A DNA stretch of 64,000 bases from Paracoccaceae bacterium (GCA_024742405.1 JANSYP010000003.1:124001-188000), one strand, 5' to 3'; shown: positions 1 through 9,612, numbered from the stretch's first letter. Program-made: numbers and translations. The notes: generated from the sequence alone by a model not told the origin.

Positions 1-278
1 AAATGCCATGCCCTTGGGTGACCGCACCGAGATTTCCCACGCCGCCATCCCCAAGAGGAGTGCCACACCCGTAGGCGGCCAGGTTCGCATGGCGAGAGTC
101 ATCGCAACGACTCCCGTACCGCGATCTTTCCGCGCCGGAATAGCTTGATTTTAAACCCCTCTTCCTAGGGGCAACCTGTGGATTAGAAAACTTGAGCAAC
201 CTTTGAACTCTGAATTCAAAGCTTGCACGAGAGCCACGCTGCGTCAAGCGCGTGGAGGCGAAAACCCGGATTCTGACG

Positions 279-301
279 AATGATAGCCTAAGGCTATCAT
301 T
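279..301. promoter_or_regulatory. Perfect 11-bp inverted repeat, possible operator
   Basis: Two arms, AATGATAGCCT (279-289) and AGGCTATCATT (291-301), are exact reverse complements around a single central A. An AT-rich stretch follows, but there is no clean T-run, so an operator is more likely than a terminator. It lies about 400 bases upstream of the GntR gene. The rest of bases 1-696 holds no gene I can support. Confidence 0.45.
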
Positions 302-696
302 ATTATAGTCTGTTTTTCAGTATTTTATGCCTGTAAAGTTGGTCGAGCGCAGGATTCGCGCATAAGAGGAAATCAAGTGGATTGCACCTCCTTGAGGCGA
401 TAAGATGCCCATTGAATTCAAAGTGATCGCGCGACGCGCGCTGCATTCTGCGGGAAAGCTGGAGTACCGACCGAGGCGTTGCGAAAGCCGGTTTCGCGAT
501 ACTCCGATGATGCCGGCTACAGCAGGTTGGTACAGCTCACCTGTAACGAAAAGCGGGCCGCGCGGGACCACTGCGACCGCCGGGATCGCACACACCCGGC
601 CAAGCGTTGCAGTTTCTGAGAGGTCGACAGAAGCGCCGCGGCAGCCTAAGTCCAAGGAGCGGATTCGGAGCCGCAAGTTGTTGCGATAGTACCCAT

Positions 697-1377
697 ATGA
701 TGAACATTCCAACCCCACAGACACGCTTCGAAGCCGCCTATGGCGCCCTACGCGACAGTATCGTGGATGGCACTCTCGCACCTGGCACGCATATCATTCA
801 GGAAGAGATCGCAGCACGCATCGGAGTTTCAAGACAACCGATCCAGCAGGCGCTCGCACTTCTCAAAAGCCAAGGGCTTCTTGTCGAGTCCGGCGCACGG
901 GGGCTCTATGTTGCGGAGTTGAACCCTTCAGAGACACGGGCCCGCTTCCAGGTGCGGGCCGCACTTGAACAAGTCGCGGTGCGTGAAGCGAGCCTCAGAG
1001 CGGTTACCGACCCAGACCTTGCCGAGGCGATACGGTCGGAAGGCGAAGCCATCCTCGCGAAGGGCGAACGTCTCGTCGCAACGGAACAGTTCAAGGAGGC
1101 TGTCACGGAGGACATCGCCTTTCATTCGTTCCTGTGCCGCGTATCAGGGAACCACCTGCTGCAGCCCACGCTGGAGGTTCACTGGCTCTATATCCGGAGG
1201 GTCATGATAGCAGTCGTGCTCTTCGCGGACCGGGGACCGCTCGTCTGGAAAGAACACCGCGGTGTCCTCGACGCGGTCTGTGGTGGTCGGGCAGAGGAGG
1301 CCGCGGCACGCATCGCCACCCATATCTACGGCTCCGGGGGAGCGTTGGCCACCGCCCTGGAGCGGATGAGCCGCTGA
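697..1377 (+). CDS. GntR family transcriptional regulator (FCD domain)
   Basis: This 226-residue protein is a cytoplasmic DNA-binding repressor or activator of the FadR/FCD branch. Residues about 8-70 form the winged helix, with the recognition-helix segment EEIAARIGVSRQPIQQALAL. The rest is an alpha-helical FCD effector domain, with the usual metal-ligand region around EDIAFHSFL and the later EHRGVLDAV segment. The start is set at the first of two adjacent ATGs; the longer open frame upstream reads through unrelated sequence. It stands alone and converges on the acyltransferase gene. Its ligand is unknown. FCD regulators usually sense small carboxylates, so it could act on one of the catabolic operons here, but nothing in the sequence ties it to one. 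Confidence 0.85.
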   Translation: MMNIPTPQTRFEAAYGALRDSIVDGTLAPGTHIIQEEIAARIGVSRQPIQQALALLKSQGLLVESGARGLYVAELNPSETRARFQVRAALEQVAVREASLRAVTDPDLAEAIRSEGEAILAKGERLVATEQFKEAVTEDIAFHSFLCRVSGNHLLQPTLEVHWLYIRRVMIAVVLFADRGPLVWKEHRGVLDAVCGGRAEEAAARIATHIYGSGGALATALERMSR

Positions 1378-1606
1378 ACCGCGGCCGCCCAAGGCAGAGT
1401 CAACATCCTGCCGGCAAAGCCAGCCCTCAGCCGTAGCCCCCTACGAGGGTGACAGTCTCTCCGACATTGCCTGGACAGACACCGCCTGAGCTACAGCCTC
1501 GATATGACGCGCAAAATTCCTGTTGCGCCACCCGCGACGCGCTCGGCAACAGCGTCCCATCGCAACTTGCCGGCCGGTTGGGCCGCCCTCTGTCCGGCGC
1601 GCAGAC

Positions 1607-3607
1607 TCAGCTCTGTTCGTCCGGGTAGATCGCGGCGACAATCTGTTTGGCGAACTCCGCCCCGATCCGGACCGACAGATGGTCGTGATCCTTGTAGTTG
1701 GAGATTTCCGCAGTCCCGAACGGACAGCGGACAGGCCCGCACAGCTCGTCCGCAAAACTCAGCGCGACGGTGTTGTCGGACCGCGCCAGATCATCCAGTT
1801 CGTCCTCGATGATCGCAGAACGTGCGTCATGTTCCGCGCGCTCGACAGCGTAGGTCGCGTTGATTTCATCGAAGTCCAGGTCTGCCAGCGCGATCCGCGC
1901 ATAGACATCTTCGGTCCAGAAGTTCTGGTAGGGCGGCTGCTGGATCAGAACCAGTTGCGCACCGGCCCCTTCGACGCGGTTCTGTAACTCTCGCAGCTGC
2001 GATCCGAATACTTCCTGAGATCGCGCTCGATCGCGACTCACATCGACGCTGGTGTCCATATAAGCGGGCTGCGTGACGAAGTCGCCAGTCACGTAGAAAC
2101 TCCAACGCGCCGCCACGACGACCGCATCCACGCCTTCGAACGCCTCGGGCGTCAGCGCGTAGCTGTTCCGGCGCGTGCAGGTGGAATCCACCTCCTGCCG
2201 GTACCAAAGCGAGACATCCGGCAAGGGGGGGCAGCCCCCCTGAACGGACACGAGCATCCGGACGCCCATATCCGCGAAAATCGAATCGAGTTCGGAGAAG
2301 TAGGGGATCACATGGCTATCGCCGATGACGAGCACTGTACGCCCGCCATCAGGGTCGCCCTTGACGCAATAGTAGTCGTGCGCGGGTTGTCCATCGGGGA
2401 TGAAATGGGCCCAGTTAAAGCACGCGTCCTGCCCATTAATCTTGTAGCCGTCGGTCAAGGAGGCTTGAAGCTCCGGATCCAAATTCAAGCGTGCGGGAAA
2501 ACCGCCATTCGCAAGCCCCCAGGCACCGAATCCGACGAAGACCAGAGACACCGCACCAGATGCCGCGAAGATCTGCTTGCGCTTGGGCAGTAGCGCCGGC
2601 GATTTTCCCCGGAACGGCTGTTCGACGAACCGCCAGCTCGCCCAGGCCAGACCGAACACGCCGATCGTCAGAATCACCATCAACCAGATCGGTGGATCTC
2701 CGAAATACCGCACACGGGCGAAACTGTAGACCGGATGGTGCCAGAGATAGGCACTGTAGCTGATCAGCCCGATGGCGACCATGACCCGGGCCGACAACAG
2801 CCGGGCAACCTGCGTGCCCTCGCGCGCGAAGGCCAGGATCAGGACCGTGCCGACGACCGGTAACAGCGTGTAAAACGAAGGGAATGGCGTGCGGTCCGTA
2901 TAGAGCAGCATGGCCGCCGCCACCATCGCCAGACCGAGCCAAGCCAAAAGGTCGTGCCCTTTCATCTGGCGCCCGGTCGCATAGAGCGCGAGCAGCGATC
3001 CGGCGAGCAGTTCCCAGAACCGCGAGGGCGTGAAGAAGAAATTTACCGTTGGTTCGTTGCGCGACCCCCAGTCACTCAGCAAGAGGCTGGCAAATGCCAG
3101 CAGCCCCAATATCGCAAAGGTCAGCCGCCGGCCGGACATCATGCACAGGAAAAGGATCAGCGGGATCACGAGGTAGTACTGCTCCTCGACCCCGAGGGTC
3201 CAGGTATGCAAAAGAGGCTTCTCGCCGACATTGGCGGCAAAGTAGCCGCCCTGCTTCTCGCCAAAATGGAAGTTCGAGATAAAGAGCGCCGCGGCGCCGA
3301 AACTTCGGGCGTAATCTGCAAATTCGGTCGGGATCAGGAAAAACCACGCCAGCGGAACAGTCACCGTCATCATTACGAAGAGCGCCGGCAGGATCCGCCG
3401 CGCACGTCGCTCGTAGAACCCCGCAAGCGAGTAGCGCTTTTGTTCCAGATCGTTGATCAGGATCGTGGTGATCAGAAACCCAGAGATGACAAAAAAGACA
3501 TCCACGCCGATATAACCGCCCGGTATCAGCGGCAGGCCCGCGTGAAACAGGATCACGGGCATCACCGCGACAGCGCGCAACCCGTCAATTTCCCGGCGAT
3601 AGTTCAT
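1607..3607 (-). CDS. OafA/YrhL-type membrane acyltransferase with C-terminal SGNH domain
   Basis: This 666-residue inner-membrane protein probably transfers acetyl or other acyl groups to a surface polysaccharide. The N-terminal half is an acyltransferase-3 domain, opening with YRREIDGLRAVAVMPVILFH and then about ten hydrophobic helices, including GYIGVDVFFVISGFLIT. After about residue 380 comes a soluble SGNH-hydrolase domain: the nucleophile block is VLVIGDSHV near residue 425, and the catalytic Asp/His pair is in KDHDHLS near residue 640. This two-domain arrangement is the usual one for O-antigen and exopolysaccharide O-acetylases. It is monocistronic, with no polysaccharide genes beside it, so the acceptor cannot be named. 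Confidence 0.9.
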   Translation of the reverse strand: MNYRREIDGLRAVAVMPVILFHAGLPLIPGGYIGVDVFFVISGFLITTILINDLEQKRYSLAGFYERRARRILPALFVMMTVTVPLAWFFLIPTEFADYARSFGAAALFISNFHFGEKQGGYFAANVGEKPLLHTWTLGVEEQYYLVIPLILFLCMMSGRRLTFAILGLLAFASLLLSDWGSRNEPTVNFFFTPSRFWELLAGSLLALYATGRQMKGHDLLAWLGLAMVAAAMLLYTDRTPFPSFYTLLPVVGTVLILAFAREGTQVARLLSARVMVAIGLISYSAYLWHHPVYSFARVRYFGDPPIWLMVILTIGVFGLAWASWRFVEQPFRGKSPALLPKRKQIFAASGAVSLVFVGFGAWGLANGGFPARLNLDPELQASLTDGYKINGQDACFNWAHFIPDGQPAHDYYCVKGDPDGGRTVLVIGDSHVIPYFSELDSIFADMGVRMLVSVQGGCPPLPDVSLWYRQEVDSTCTRRNSYALTPEAFEGVDAVVVAARWSFYVTGDFVTQPAYMDTSVDVSRDRARSQEVFGSQLRELQNRVEGAGAQLVLIQQPPYQNFWTEDVYARIALADLDFDEINATYAVERAEHDARSAIIEDELDDLARSDNTVALSFADELCGPVRCPFGTAEISNYKDHDHLSVRIGAEFAKQIVAAIYPDEQS

Positions 3608-3937
3608 GGCAAACGGCTCTGATCAAGATCGGATGAGGATCCATGCCCGCGAGGCGCGCAAAGCTCAAGACGGGCCAAGTGCGAAGTCAGAAACTGTGAT
3701 CGAAAGGATAAGGTGCGGCAGAAGATCGGAACCGAAACACAGTCGCGCCCAGGATCGGAACGGCACAGCAAAAAATGGGCAGAGTCTGCCCCAGGTCTGT
3801 CTCTGACGCGGTTTTCAGGCGCGCTCGCTTATTTGACGCAGGATGCGGTATTTCTGAACAGCGCAATGGCACAGGCAAAGGGACCCAAATGTCGACAACA
3901 CGCTCGCCATGCGCCCTGTCCAAGCTGCCGCTTGCAT
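3608..3937. other. Intergenic stretch with no recognised gene
   Basis: These 330 bases lie between the acyltransferase start and the LysR stop. Short open frames occur on both strands, but none has a recognisable domain or a convincing ribosome binding site. It presumably holds the acyltransferase promoter. Confidence 0.5.
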
Positions 3938-4798
3938 TCAGAATTGCACGATTTCCAGTATCTTTTCAGCCTGCCACGCGGCGTCTGCGCTGTTGAGGGA
4001 CGCAAAAACAAGTGTCCGTGACGTTTGGGGATCGGGCGTCTCCAGGATGCGAGCCTGTGCGCCAATGTAGCGTTGCACATCGGGTTCGGGGAGCAGCGCA
4101 AAGCCGAGACCTTCGTTCACGCACTCCATGATGGCCTCGACACTGTCGAGATAGATCCTCTTGCCCTTTTTCTGGTTCGGTTCCGAGATCTGTTTCGCAA
4201 TGACCTTGCCAATGCCGGTTTGAGGCATGAAGTGAAAAAACGGCAGCGTGGCAAAGAGCGCATCACTCGTCAGGCACGGGCAATCCGCAGGCACGGCAAA
4301 CACGAACCGTTCCGTACGCAAGATCTGGTAACTCAACCGAGGATGCGGGGTCGAGGATCCGGTCAGGATGGCCCCGTCGAGAAGACCGGACAAAACGCGC
4401 GCCTCAAGATCGTCAGACAGCCCCGTTTCGACATCGAACTGCGCCTCCGGTGCGAGCTTGCCCGAGCGGATCAGGAATTTCGGCAGCAGACGCACGCTCG
4501 CGGTGGCGACAAAGCCGATCCTAAAGGTGCCTGACAGTCGGTCGCCGGGTTGGCAGACCCGGATCATGTCCTCCTCGACGGATACGAGCCGTTCCGCCTG
4601 GGCGCAGACCGCCCGGCCGACCGGTGTGAGCTGGGGAGGTCTGAAGGTCCGGTCGAACAGTTTCGCGCCAAGATCGCTTTCAAGCGATTTCATCTGCATG
4701 GAGACCGCGGACAGGGTCATGTTCAATTGATCCGCCGCTTTGGCAAAGGATCCGATGCGGCCAATTTCCACGAGCGTTCGGAGGGCACGGGTCTGCAT
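3938..4798 (-). CDS. LysR family transcriptional regulator
   Basis: This 286-residue protein has the LysR plan: an N-terminal winged helix in residues 1-60 (LRTLVEIGRIGSFAKAADQL, then LNMTLSAVSMQMKSLE and LGAKLFDR) followed by a two-lobed periplasmic-binding-like effector domain. It is divergent from the acyl-CoA dehydrogenase homologue, with 94 bases between the two starts. That layout is typical of a LysR activator and its target, so it probably controls that gene in response to a substrate or CoA ester. The effector is unknown. Confidence 0.88.
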   Translation of the reverse strand: MQTRALRTLVEIGRIGSFAKAADQLNMTLSAVSMQMKSLESDLGAKLFDRTFRPPQLTPVGRAVCAQAERLVSVEEDMIRVCQPGDRLSGTFRIGFVATASVRLLPKFLIRSGKLAPEAQFDVETGLSDDLEARVLSGLLDGAILTGSSTPHPRLSYQILRTERFVFAVPADCPCLTSDALFATLPFFHFMPQTGIGKVIAKQISEPNQKKGKRIYLDSVEAIMECVNEGLGFALLPEPDVQRYIGAQARILETPDPQTSRTLVFASLNSADAAWQAEKILEIVQF

Positions 4799-4814
4799 AT
4801 ATATTCAATAATCC

Positions 4815-4860
4815 TGTATTTGCCATACAATCTAATTCGATTGTCATGAATTTGCAATTC
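4815..4860. promoter_or_regulatory. Two short inverted repeats in the LysR/dehydrogenase divergent promoter
   Basis: TGTAT-TTGCC-ATACA (4815-4829) and GAATT-TGC-AATTC (4848-4860) are both exact inverted repeats in an AT-rich gap between divergent genes. Such dyads are typical of LysR recognition and activation sites. The assignment rests on position and symmetry only. Confidence 0.4.
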
Positions 4861-4892
4861 GGTACTCTGTTCGCGACATTCCGGAGGACCCC

Positions 4893-6113
4893 ATGCAGTC
4901 AGAATCCAGCGCCTTTCAGGCAAAAGCCCGCGAGCTTGCCGCGAAATTCGCACCGCGCGCCGCCCAATGGGATCAGTCGCGGGAGTACTGCTGGGAAAAT
5001 GTCCGAGACCTGACAGATGCGGGCCTGATGGGGATGTCGATCCCGACGGCCTATGGCGGCCAGGGCGCCTCGTTTTATGACGTCGCGCTTGTAATCGAGG
5101 AAATCGCCAAAGCCTGTACTCTGACCGCCCGCATCGTTGTCGAGGCAAACATGGGCGGCGTCAGTGCCATCATGCAGTACGGCACAGAGGAGCAGAAAAG
5201 CCTGTGCGCGCCTCTGGTTCTTGCCGGCGACAAGCCTGCGATCTGTATCACAGAGCCGGGCGCCGGGAGCGCGGCGACCCAAATGACGACGACGGCCCGC
5301 CGCCGCGGCAGCAAATACATCCTGAATGGGACAAAGCACTGGATCACCGGCGGAGGCGTGTCAAAAGTTCATCTCGTTTTCGCGCGGGTTCTGGACGAAC
5401 GCGGGGCCGACCAGGGCATCGGCGGGTTCATCGTGATCTGCGACCCGGCGACCGGTTCCTACCCCGGAGGCTTCGAGGTCGTCGGCCGCGAACGTACAAT
5501 GGGCCTGTGCGGAATGCCCGAAGCGACGCTGCGGTTCACGGATGTCGAGGTCGATGCGGAGCTTGCCCTGACCCCGCCATCCGGGTTTCGGCGCGGCTTT
5601 GCAGATCTCATGAACGCCTATAACAGCCAGCGCGTCGGGGCCGGTACGATCGCGATGGGCGTTGCCGCGGGTGCGCTGGAGCGCGCGACCCGCTATCTGA
5701 ACGAACGGCACCAGTTCGACCGTCCATTGGCAGAGTTTCAAGGTCTGCAATGGATGCTGGCTGACATGGATGCAGGGGTCCATGCCTCGCGCCTGATGCT
5801 CCATGACGCGGCCCTGTCCCGCGGGCCCGACGGCAGCCCCTTCCCGGATATGATGCTGGCAGCGCGGGCAAAGCTCTTCGCGTCCGAGACAGCGATCAAG
5901 GTCGTGAATGATGCGCTCCAGATGTTCGGTGCGCGTGGGTACGGCGATCAGGAGCCGCTGGAGCGGATGTATCGCGACGTACGCATGTTCACGATCGGCG
6001 GCGGCACGGCGCAAATCCTGCGCACCCAGGTCGCCGGCAAGCTGCTGGGTATCAAGACGCCTCAGACCAGGGACGCCTATGTCGATGCCCCCCTGTGCAT
6101 CGCGGCGGAGTGA
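4893..6113 (+). CDS. Acyl-CoA dehydrogenase superfamily protein with atypical active site
   Basis: This 406-residue flavoprotein has the whole acyl-CoA dehydrogenase fold: an N-terminal helical domain, a middle beta domain (CITEPGAGSAATQMTTTA, NGTKHWITGG) and a C-terminal helical domain (MFGARGYGDQEPLERMYRDV). The usual catalytic Glu of the Y-E-G-T motif is replaced by Gly (FTIGGGTAQIL). The alternative Glu position used by isovaleryl-CoA dehydrogenase appears to be Gln246, in AYNSQRVGAGT. A plain alpha,beta-dehydrogenation is therefore doubtful. Members with Gln there include, as I recall, 3-sulfinopropionyl-CoA desulfinases; other reductase-like members are possible. It is divergent from a LysR gene and has no beta-oxidation neighbours. 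Confidence 0.8.
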   Translation: MQSESSAFQAKARELAAKFAPRAAQWDQSREYCWENVRDLTDAGLMGMSIPTAYGGQGASFYDVALVIEEIAKACTLTARIVVEANMGGVSAIMQYGTEEQKSLCAPLVLAGDKPAICITEPGAGSAATQMTTTARRRGSKYILNGTKHWITGGGVSKVHLVFARVLDERGADQGIGGFIVICDPATGSYPGGFEVVGRERTMGLCGMPEATLRFTDVEVDAELALTPPSGFRRGFADLMNAYNSQRVGAGTIAMGVAAGALERATRYLNERHQFDRPLAEFQGLQWMLADMDAGVHASRLMLHDAALSRGPDGSPFPDMMLAARAKLFASETAIKVVNDALQMFGARGYGDQEPLERMYRDVRMFTIGGGTAQILRTQVAGKLLGIKTPQTRDAYVDAPLCIAAE

Positions 6114-6197
6114 CGACTCCGAAAGCGCCCGGGCACGCAGCGCGCCGGTCGCGTCCGGGCCACGCCGAACGCGACGAAAATCGGACCTTTGCTGTCT

Positions 6198-6797
6198 TCA
6201 GTCCGGCGCTTCGAAATCGAGCCGCTCGGGCCGATAGTTGAACAGCTCCAGCCGGGCGGGCTTGTTGTCGCCCAAGCGGAGTGCCGTCAGGCTGGCAGGG
6301 GCGACCGGGATGACCTGCGCCGGCGGCAGTCCCAGATAGTGGTGCAGGACCGCGCGGATCACACCGCCATGGCAGGCCACCAGCAGGTTGAGGCAGGGGT
6401 CGGTGCGCTGCGCCTCGATCACGTCGGTCACCCGCTTGGAAAACGCCCCCCAGGTTTCGCCGTCGGGCGGGGTGCGTGTACCGGCACGCCAACCTTGGTA
6501 GGCGACAGGATCCTCGGCCTGAATCTCGCCGATGCTGCGCCCTGTCCATTTGCCGACGTCGATTTCACGCAGTCCGGCATCGTACTGCGCGTCGGCGGCC
6601 CCGATCCGATCCGCCGTCTCGCGGACCCGGCTCATATCGGAGGAGATCGCCCGGCAGGGACCGATTTCGTCGATCACGGGGCGCAGCCGGTCGGCCTGGG
6701 CGCGGCCAAGATCCGACAGATTGATATCGGCCTGCCCCTGCAGGCGCCGCGACGCGTTCCATTCCGACTGCCCATGGCGAACAAGAAGCACACGCAT
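6198..6797 (-). CDS. Histidine phosphatase family protein
   Basis: This 199-residue cytosolic enzyme belongs to the phosphoglycerate-mutase-like (GpmB/CobC) branch. The phosphohistidine motif LLVRHGQSEWN lies at the N terminus, and the second catalytic histidine lies in LLVACHGGVIRAVLHHYLGL. Members dephosphorylate small phosphate esters. Its start overlaps the stop of the upstream ABC ATPase gene by one base, so it is the last gene of the RpiR-ABC operon. That supports a role in removing phosphate from an imported phosphorylated compound. The exact substrate cannot be read from the sequence. Confidence 0.85.
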   Translation of the reverse strand: MRVLLVRHGQSEWNASRRLQGQADINLSDLGRAQADRLRPVIDEIGPCRAISSDMSRVRETADRIGAADAQYDAGLREIDVGKWTGRSIGEIQAEDPVAYQGWRAGTRTPPDGETWGAFSKRVTDVIEAQRTDPCLNLLVACHGGVIRAVLHHYLGLPPAQVIPVAPASLTALRLGDNKPARLELFNYRPERLDFEAPD

Positions 6798-7855
6798 CAG
6801 CCGATCCTTTCGCCGTCTGCACCGAACCAGCTGTCAGGTTCCGGCGGCAGTTGAAACTGCACGATATCGCCGATGCGGGCATCGGGCGCACGGTCGACGA
6901 TGGCAGTCAGACGCAAACCGCCGCCCAGGCCGGTGACCATCGTACGCCCCGCAATCGCGCTCATCTCCACCAGCTCCATCGGCAGGGTCGTCGCGGTCTC
7001 CTGCGTGGCGAGGCCCATCGCCTCGGCGCGGTACATCGCCATGCACCCGTCTGCAGGCGGCGCCATGGGCATGTGCCGGCTCCCGACCTTGTAGCCGGTG
7101 CCGTTCTTGACCACAGGCACCATGTTGTTGGGCGGCGTGCCCACGAAGGTGGCGACAAAAGCCGTTTCGGGATGATCGATCAGGTCGGCCGGCGAACCGA
7201 ATTGCTGCACACGCCCGTTGTTCATCACCGCCACATGGCTGGCCATGGTCATGGCCTCGATCTGATCGTGGGTGACATAGACCGTTGTGGCGCCGGTCGC
7301 GCGGTGCAGGCGCATCAGTTCGGCCCGCATCTCAACCCGCAACTTGGCGTCGAGGTTCGACAGCGGCTCATCAAAGAGCAGCACGGCGGGTTTCGGGGCA
7401 ATCGTCCGGGCGATGGCAACGCGCTGCTGTTGCCCGCCGGAGATCTCGTTGGGATAGCGATCGGCCAGGGGGCCGATCTCGAGCAGGTCCAGCACCTCCT
7501 GCACCCGGGTCGCGCGGTCCGGGTTGGCCATGCCGGCTACCTTCAGGGGCCATTCGATATTGCCGCGCACCGACATGTGCGGCCAGAGCGCATAGGACTG
7601 GAACACCAGCCCCGAATTGCGTTTGGCGGGGTCCACCGACCAGTTTTCGTCGCCATCGGAAACGGTCTGACCGGCAAATACGATCTGACCGGCGGTGGGC
7701 AACTCCAGACCTGCCAGCATACGTAGCAACGTGGTCTTGCCGCAACCGGACGGGCCCAGAAGCACCAGAAATGCGCCATCGGGGACCCGGATCGAGACGT
7801 CCTTGACTGCCTCGAAGCTCCCGAACGCCTTGGAAAGGTTCTTGATCTCAAGCAT
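6797..7855 (-). CDS. ABC transporter ATP-binding protein (Fe3+/phosphate-ester type)
   Basis: This 352-residue ATPase subunit has Walker A (LLGPSGCGKTTLLRML), signature motif (ISGGQQQRVAIARTI), Walker B (AVLLFDEPLSNLDAKLR) and switch histidine (YVTHDQIEAMTMA). A C-terminal TOBE-like region of about 110 residues follows. It belongs to the FbpC/PotA/AfuC group. It pairs with the fused two-domain permease just upstream and the periplasmic binding protein before that. Automatic annotation would call it iron transport. The operon context, with an RpiR regulator and a phosphatase, fits an organophosphate importer better. Confidence 0.9.
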   Translation of the reverse strand: MLEIKNLSKAFGSFEAVKDVSIRVPDGAFLVLLGPSGCGKTTLLRMLAGLELPTAGQIVFAGQTVSDGDENWSVDPAKRNSGLVFQSYALWPHMSVRGNIEWPLKVAGMANPDRATRVQEVLDLLEIGPLADRYPNEISGGQQQRVAIARTIAPKPAVLLFDEPLSNLDAKLRVEMRAELMRLHRATGATTVYVTHDQIEAMTMASHVAVMNNGRVQQFGSPADLIDHPETAFVATFVGTPPNNMVPVVKNGTGYKVGSRHMPMAPPADGCMAMYRAEAMGLATQETATTLPMELVEMSAIAGRTMVTGLGGGLRLTAIVDRAPDARIGDIVQFQLPPEPDSWFGADGERIG

Positions 7856-7866
7856 GGTGCGGGCCT

Positions 7867-9612
7867 TCAGGTTTCCAGCCAGGGCTGTGATTTGGTTTGC
7901 AACCGCTGCGCGATCAGCGAGGCCGTGATGGAGATGAGCAGGATGACGACGGTGATCGCGTTGGCGAATTGCGTGAAGCCTTCGGACGCGTAGCGGTAGG
8001 CCACGACCGACAGGACCGGCATCGTCGGGGTAAAAAGCAGTACCACGAGCGACAGGTCGCGGACGATCTTCACGAAGATCAGGATACCGCCCGCCGCCAA
8101 CCCACGGATCGCCAGCGGGACGGTGATGGCCGCCAGCCGCCGCACGAAGCCCGCGCCGGTGATACGCGCGCTTTCCTCCAGCTCACCGCCAACCTGCTGG
8201 ATCACCGCGCGACCGGTCTGGACCGAAAAGGGCAGCAGATAGGCGGTCCCCGCGATCACCAGGAGCGCAAAAGTGCCGTAGAGCGCAGGCAAAGGGCCGA
8301 TGGGGGCGCCGAGATAGGCGATATAGGCAGCGCCGAAGGCGATGCCCGGCACCAGAAGCGGCAGAAAGCTGACCTGCGTGATCGCCGCGGACATCCAGCC
8401 CTCGCGGTAGCGCGCTGCCGTGTAGGCCGCCAGCAACCCCACGACCATTCCGGCAAATGCCACGGCGAGGCCGAGGCTCAACGTGACCCAGAGCGCGCGC
8501 AGGATGTCGGGATTGTGGACGATTCCCGCCGTGCCTTGGGCGAAATCAGGGCGGCTTTCGCCGATCCAGAAATGGGTGGTCCAATTGGCAAACAAATCCG
8601 CGGAGGAAGGCGCAAAGCTCGAGGCGGTGAGCACGATCACCGGCACCCCGGTGGAGGCCATGAGGATGACCATGGCGACCGCAAAGAGCGGCCAGCGCGC
8701 GCTGCGCAAGTCGAACCGCTTGGCACGCCCGCCCTTGCCCGTGATCGTGGCGTAGGAGCGGCGGCCCGAGACGATTCGATTGCCAGCCCAAAGGAAAGCG
8801 GCTGAGATCAGCACCAGGAGGATGCCGATGACATAGCCGCGGCTGACCTGCCCGACTTCGATCATCCCAAACAGCCGGGTCGAAAGGGTCTGCATTCTGA
8901 CGGGCAGACCCAAAAGCGCGGGCGTCGCGAAGTTCGACACGGCGCCGGCAAAGCACAGCGATCCCGCCGCGACCAGCGCGGGTGTCGTCACCGGCAAGAT
9001 GATCCCCATCAGGATCCGGCGGCCCTTGGCGCCCGCGATCTGGGCGGCCTCGACCAGATCGGAGTTCACCGTGGCGAGCGCCGCGGCAATGATGGTAAAC
9101 GCGAGGCTGAAGTAGTGGAGCGTCAGGACGATCAGCGTCGGCACCATGCCCCAGGCCAGCCAGTCGGGCACATCAAGCCCGGCGCCCTGCAGAAACCCCG
9201 CCTGTCCGCCCAGCCGGTCATTGCGAAAGAGCGTGCCCCAGGCCAGCGCCGCCGCAAAGCTCGGGATCATGAAGGGAAGTGTCGCCATGACTCCGATCAG
9301 CTTGCGGTAAGGCACGTTGGTCATCACCACCAGCCAGGCGAGGAATCCTCCGATGAGGATACAGAAGGTGGCCACCACGACGCCGATGATCAGGGTATTG
9401 GTGAGCGGTTTGTAAAAGAGGTTCTTGCTCAATCGCCCGGTCAAAACGTCGGACCAGGCGCGCAGGTTCTCGGGCTCTAGCGTGAAGAGAACCGTCCTCA
9501 GGAGCGGCAGTACGATCAACGCGATCAGCAGGACAAGAACGACCGCCTTCAGCACGGCGCCTTGCTTGAAGAAGACACGCCCGCCCTGTGCGCTCATGGC
9601 GGCATTGGCCAT
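7867..9612 (-). CDS. ABC transporter permease, fused two-domain (FbpB/AfuB type)
   Basis: This 581-residue inner-membrane protein has about twelve helices in two homologous binding-protein-dependent transport domains. Each contains an EAA-type cytoplasmic loop: DLVEAAQIAGAKGRRILMG in the first half and ELEESARITGAGFVRRLAA in the second. The fused layout is characteristic of the ferric-ion, 2-aminoethylphosphonate and hexose-phosphate importer group. It sits 11 bases upstream of the ATPase gene and downstream of the solute-binding protein gene. The substrate is not encoded by obvious motifs. Confidence 0.9.
   Translation of the reverse strand: MANAAMSAQGGRVFFKQGAVLKAVVLVLLIALIVLPLLRTVLFTLEPENLRAWSDVLTGRLSKNLFYKPLTNTLIIGVVVATFCILIGGFLAWLVVMTNVPYRKLIGVMATLPFMIPSFAAALAWGTLFRNDRLGGQAGFLQGAGLDVPDWLAWGMVPTLIVLTLHYFSLAFTIIAAALATVNSDLVEAAQIAGAKGRRILMGIILPVTTPALVAAGSLCFAGAVSNFATPALLGLPVRMQTLSTRLFGMIEVGQVSRGYVIGILLVLISAAFLWAGNRIVSGRRSYATITGKGGRAKRFDLRSARWPLFAVAMVILMASTGVPVIVLTASSFAPSSADLFANWTTHFWIGESRPDFAQGTAGIVHNPDILRALWVTLSLGLAVAFAGMVVGLLAAYTAARYREGWMSAAITQVSFLPLLVPGIAFGAAYIAYLGAPIGPLPALYGTFALLVIAGTAYLLPFSVQTGRAVIQQVGGELEESARITGAGFVRRLAAITVPLAIRGLAAGGILIFVKIVRDLSLVVLLFTPTMPVLSVVAYRYASEGFTQFANAITVVILLISITASLIAQRLQTKSQPWLET

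Noticed and set aside
1-160. Short plus-strand frame beginning at base 8
   Set aside because: About 46 codons, without a domain, ribosome site or recognisable C terminus; it could be chance in GC-rich DNA.
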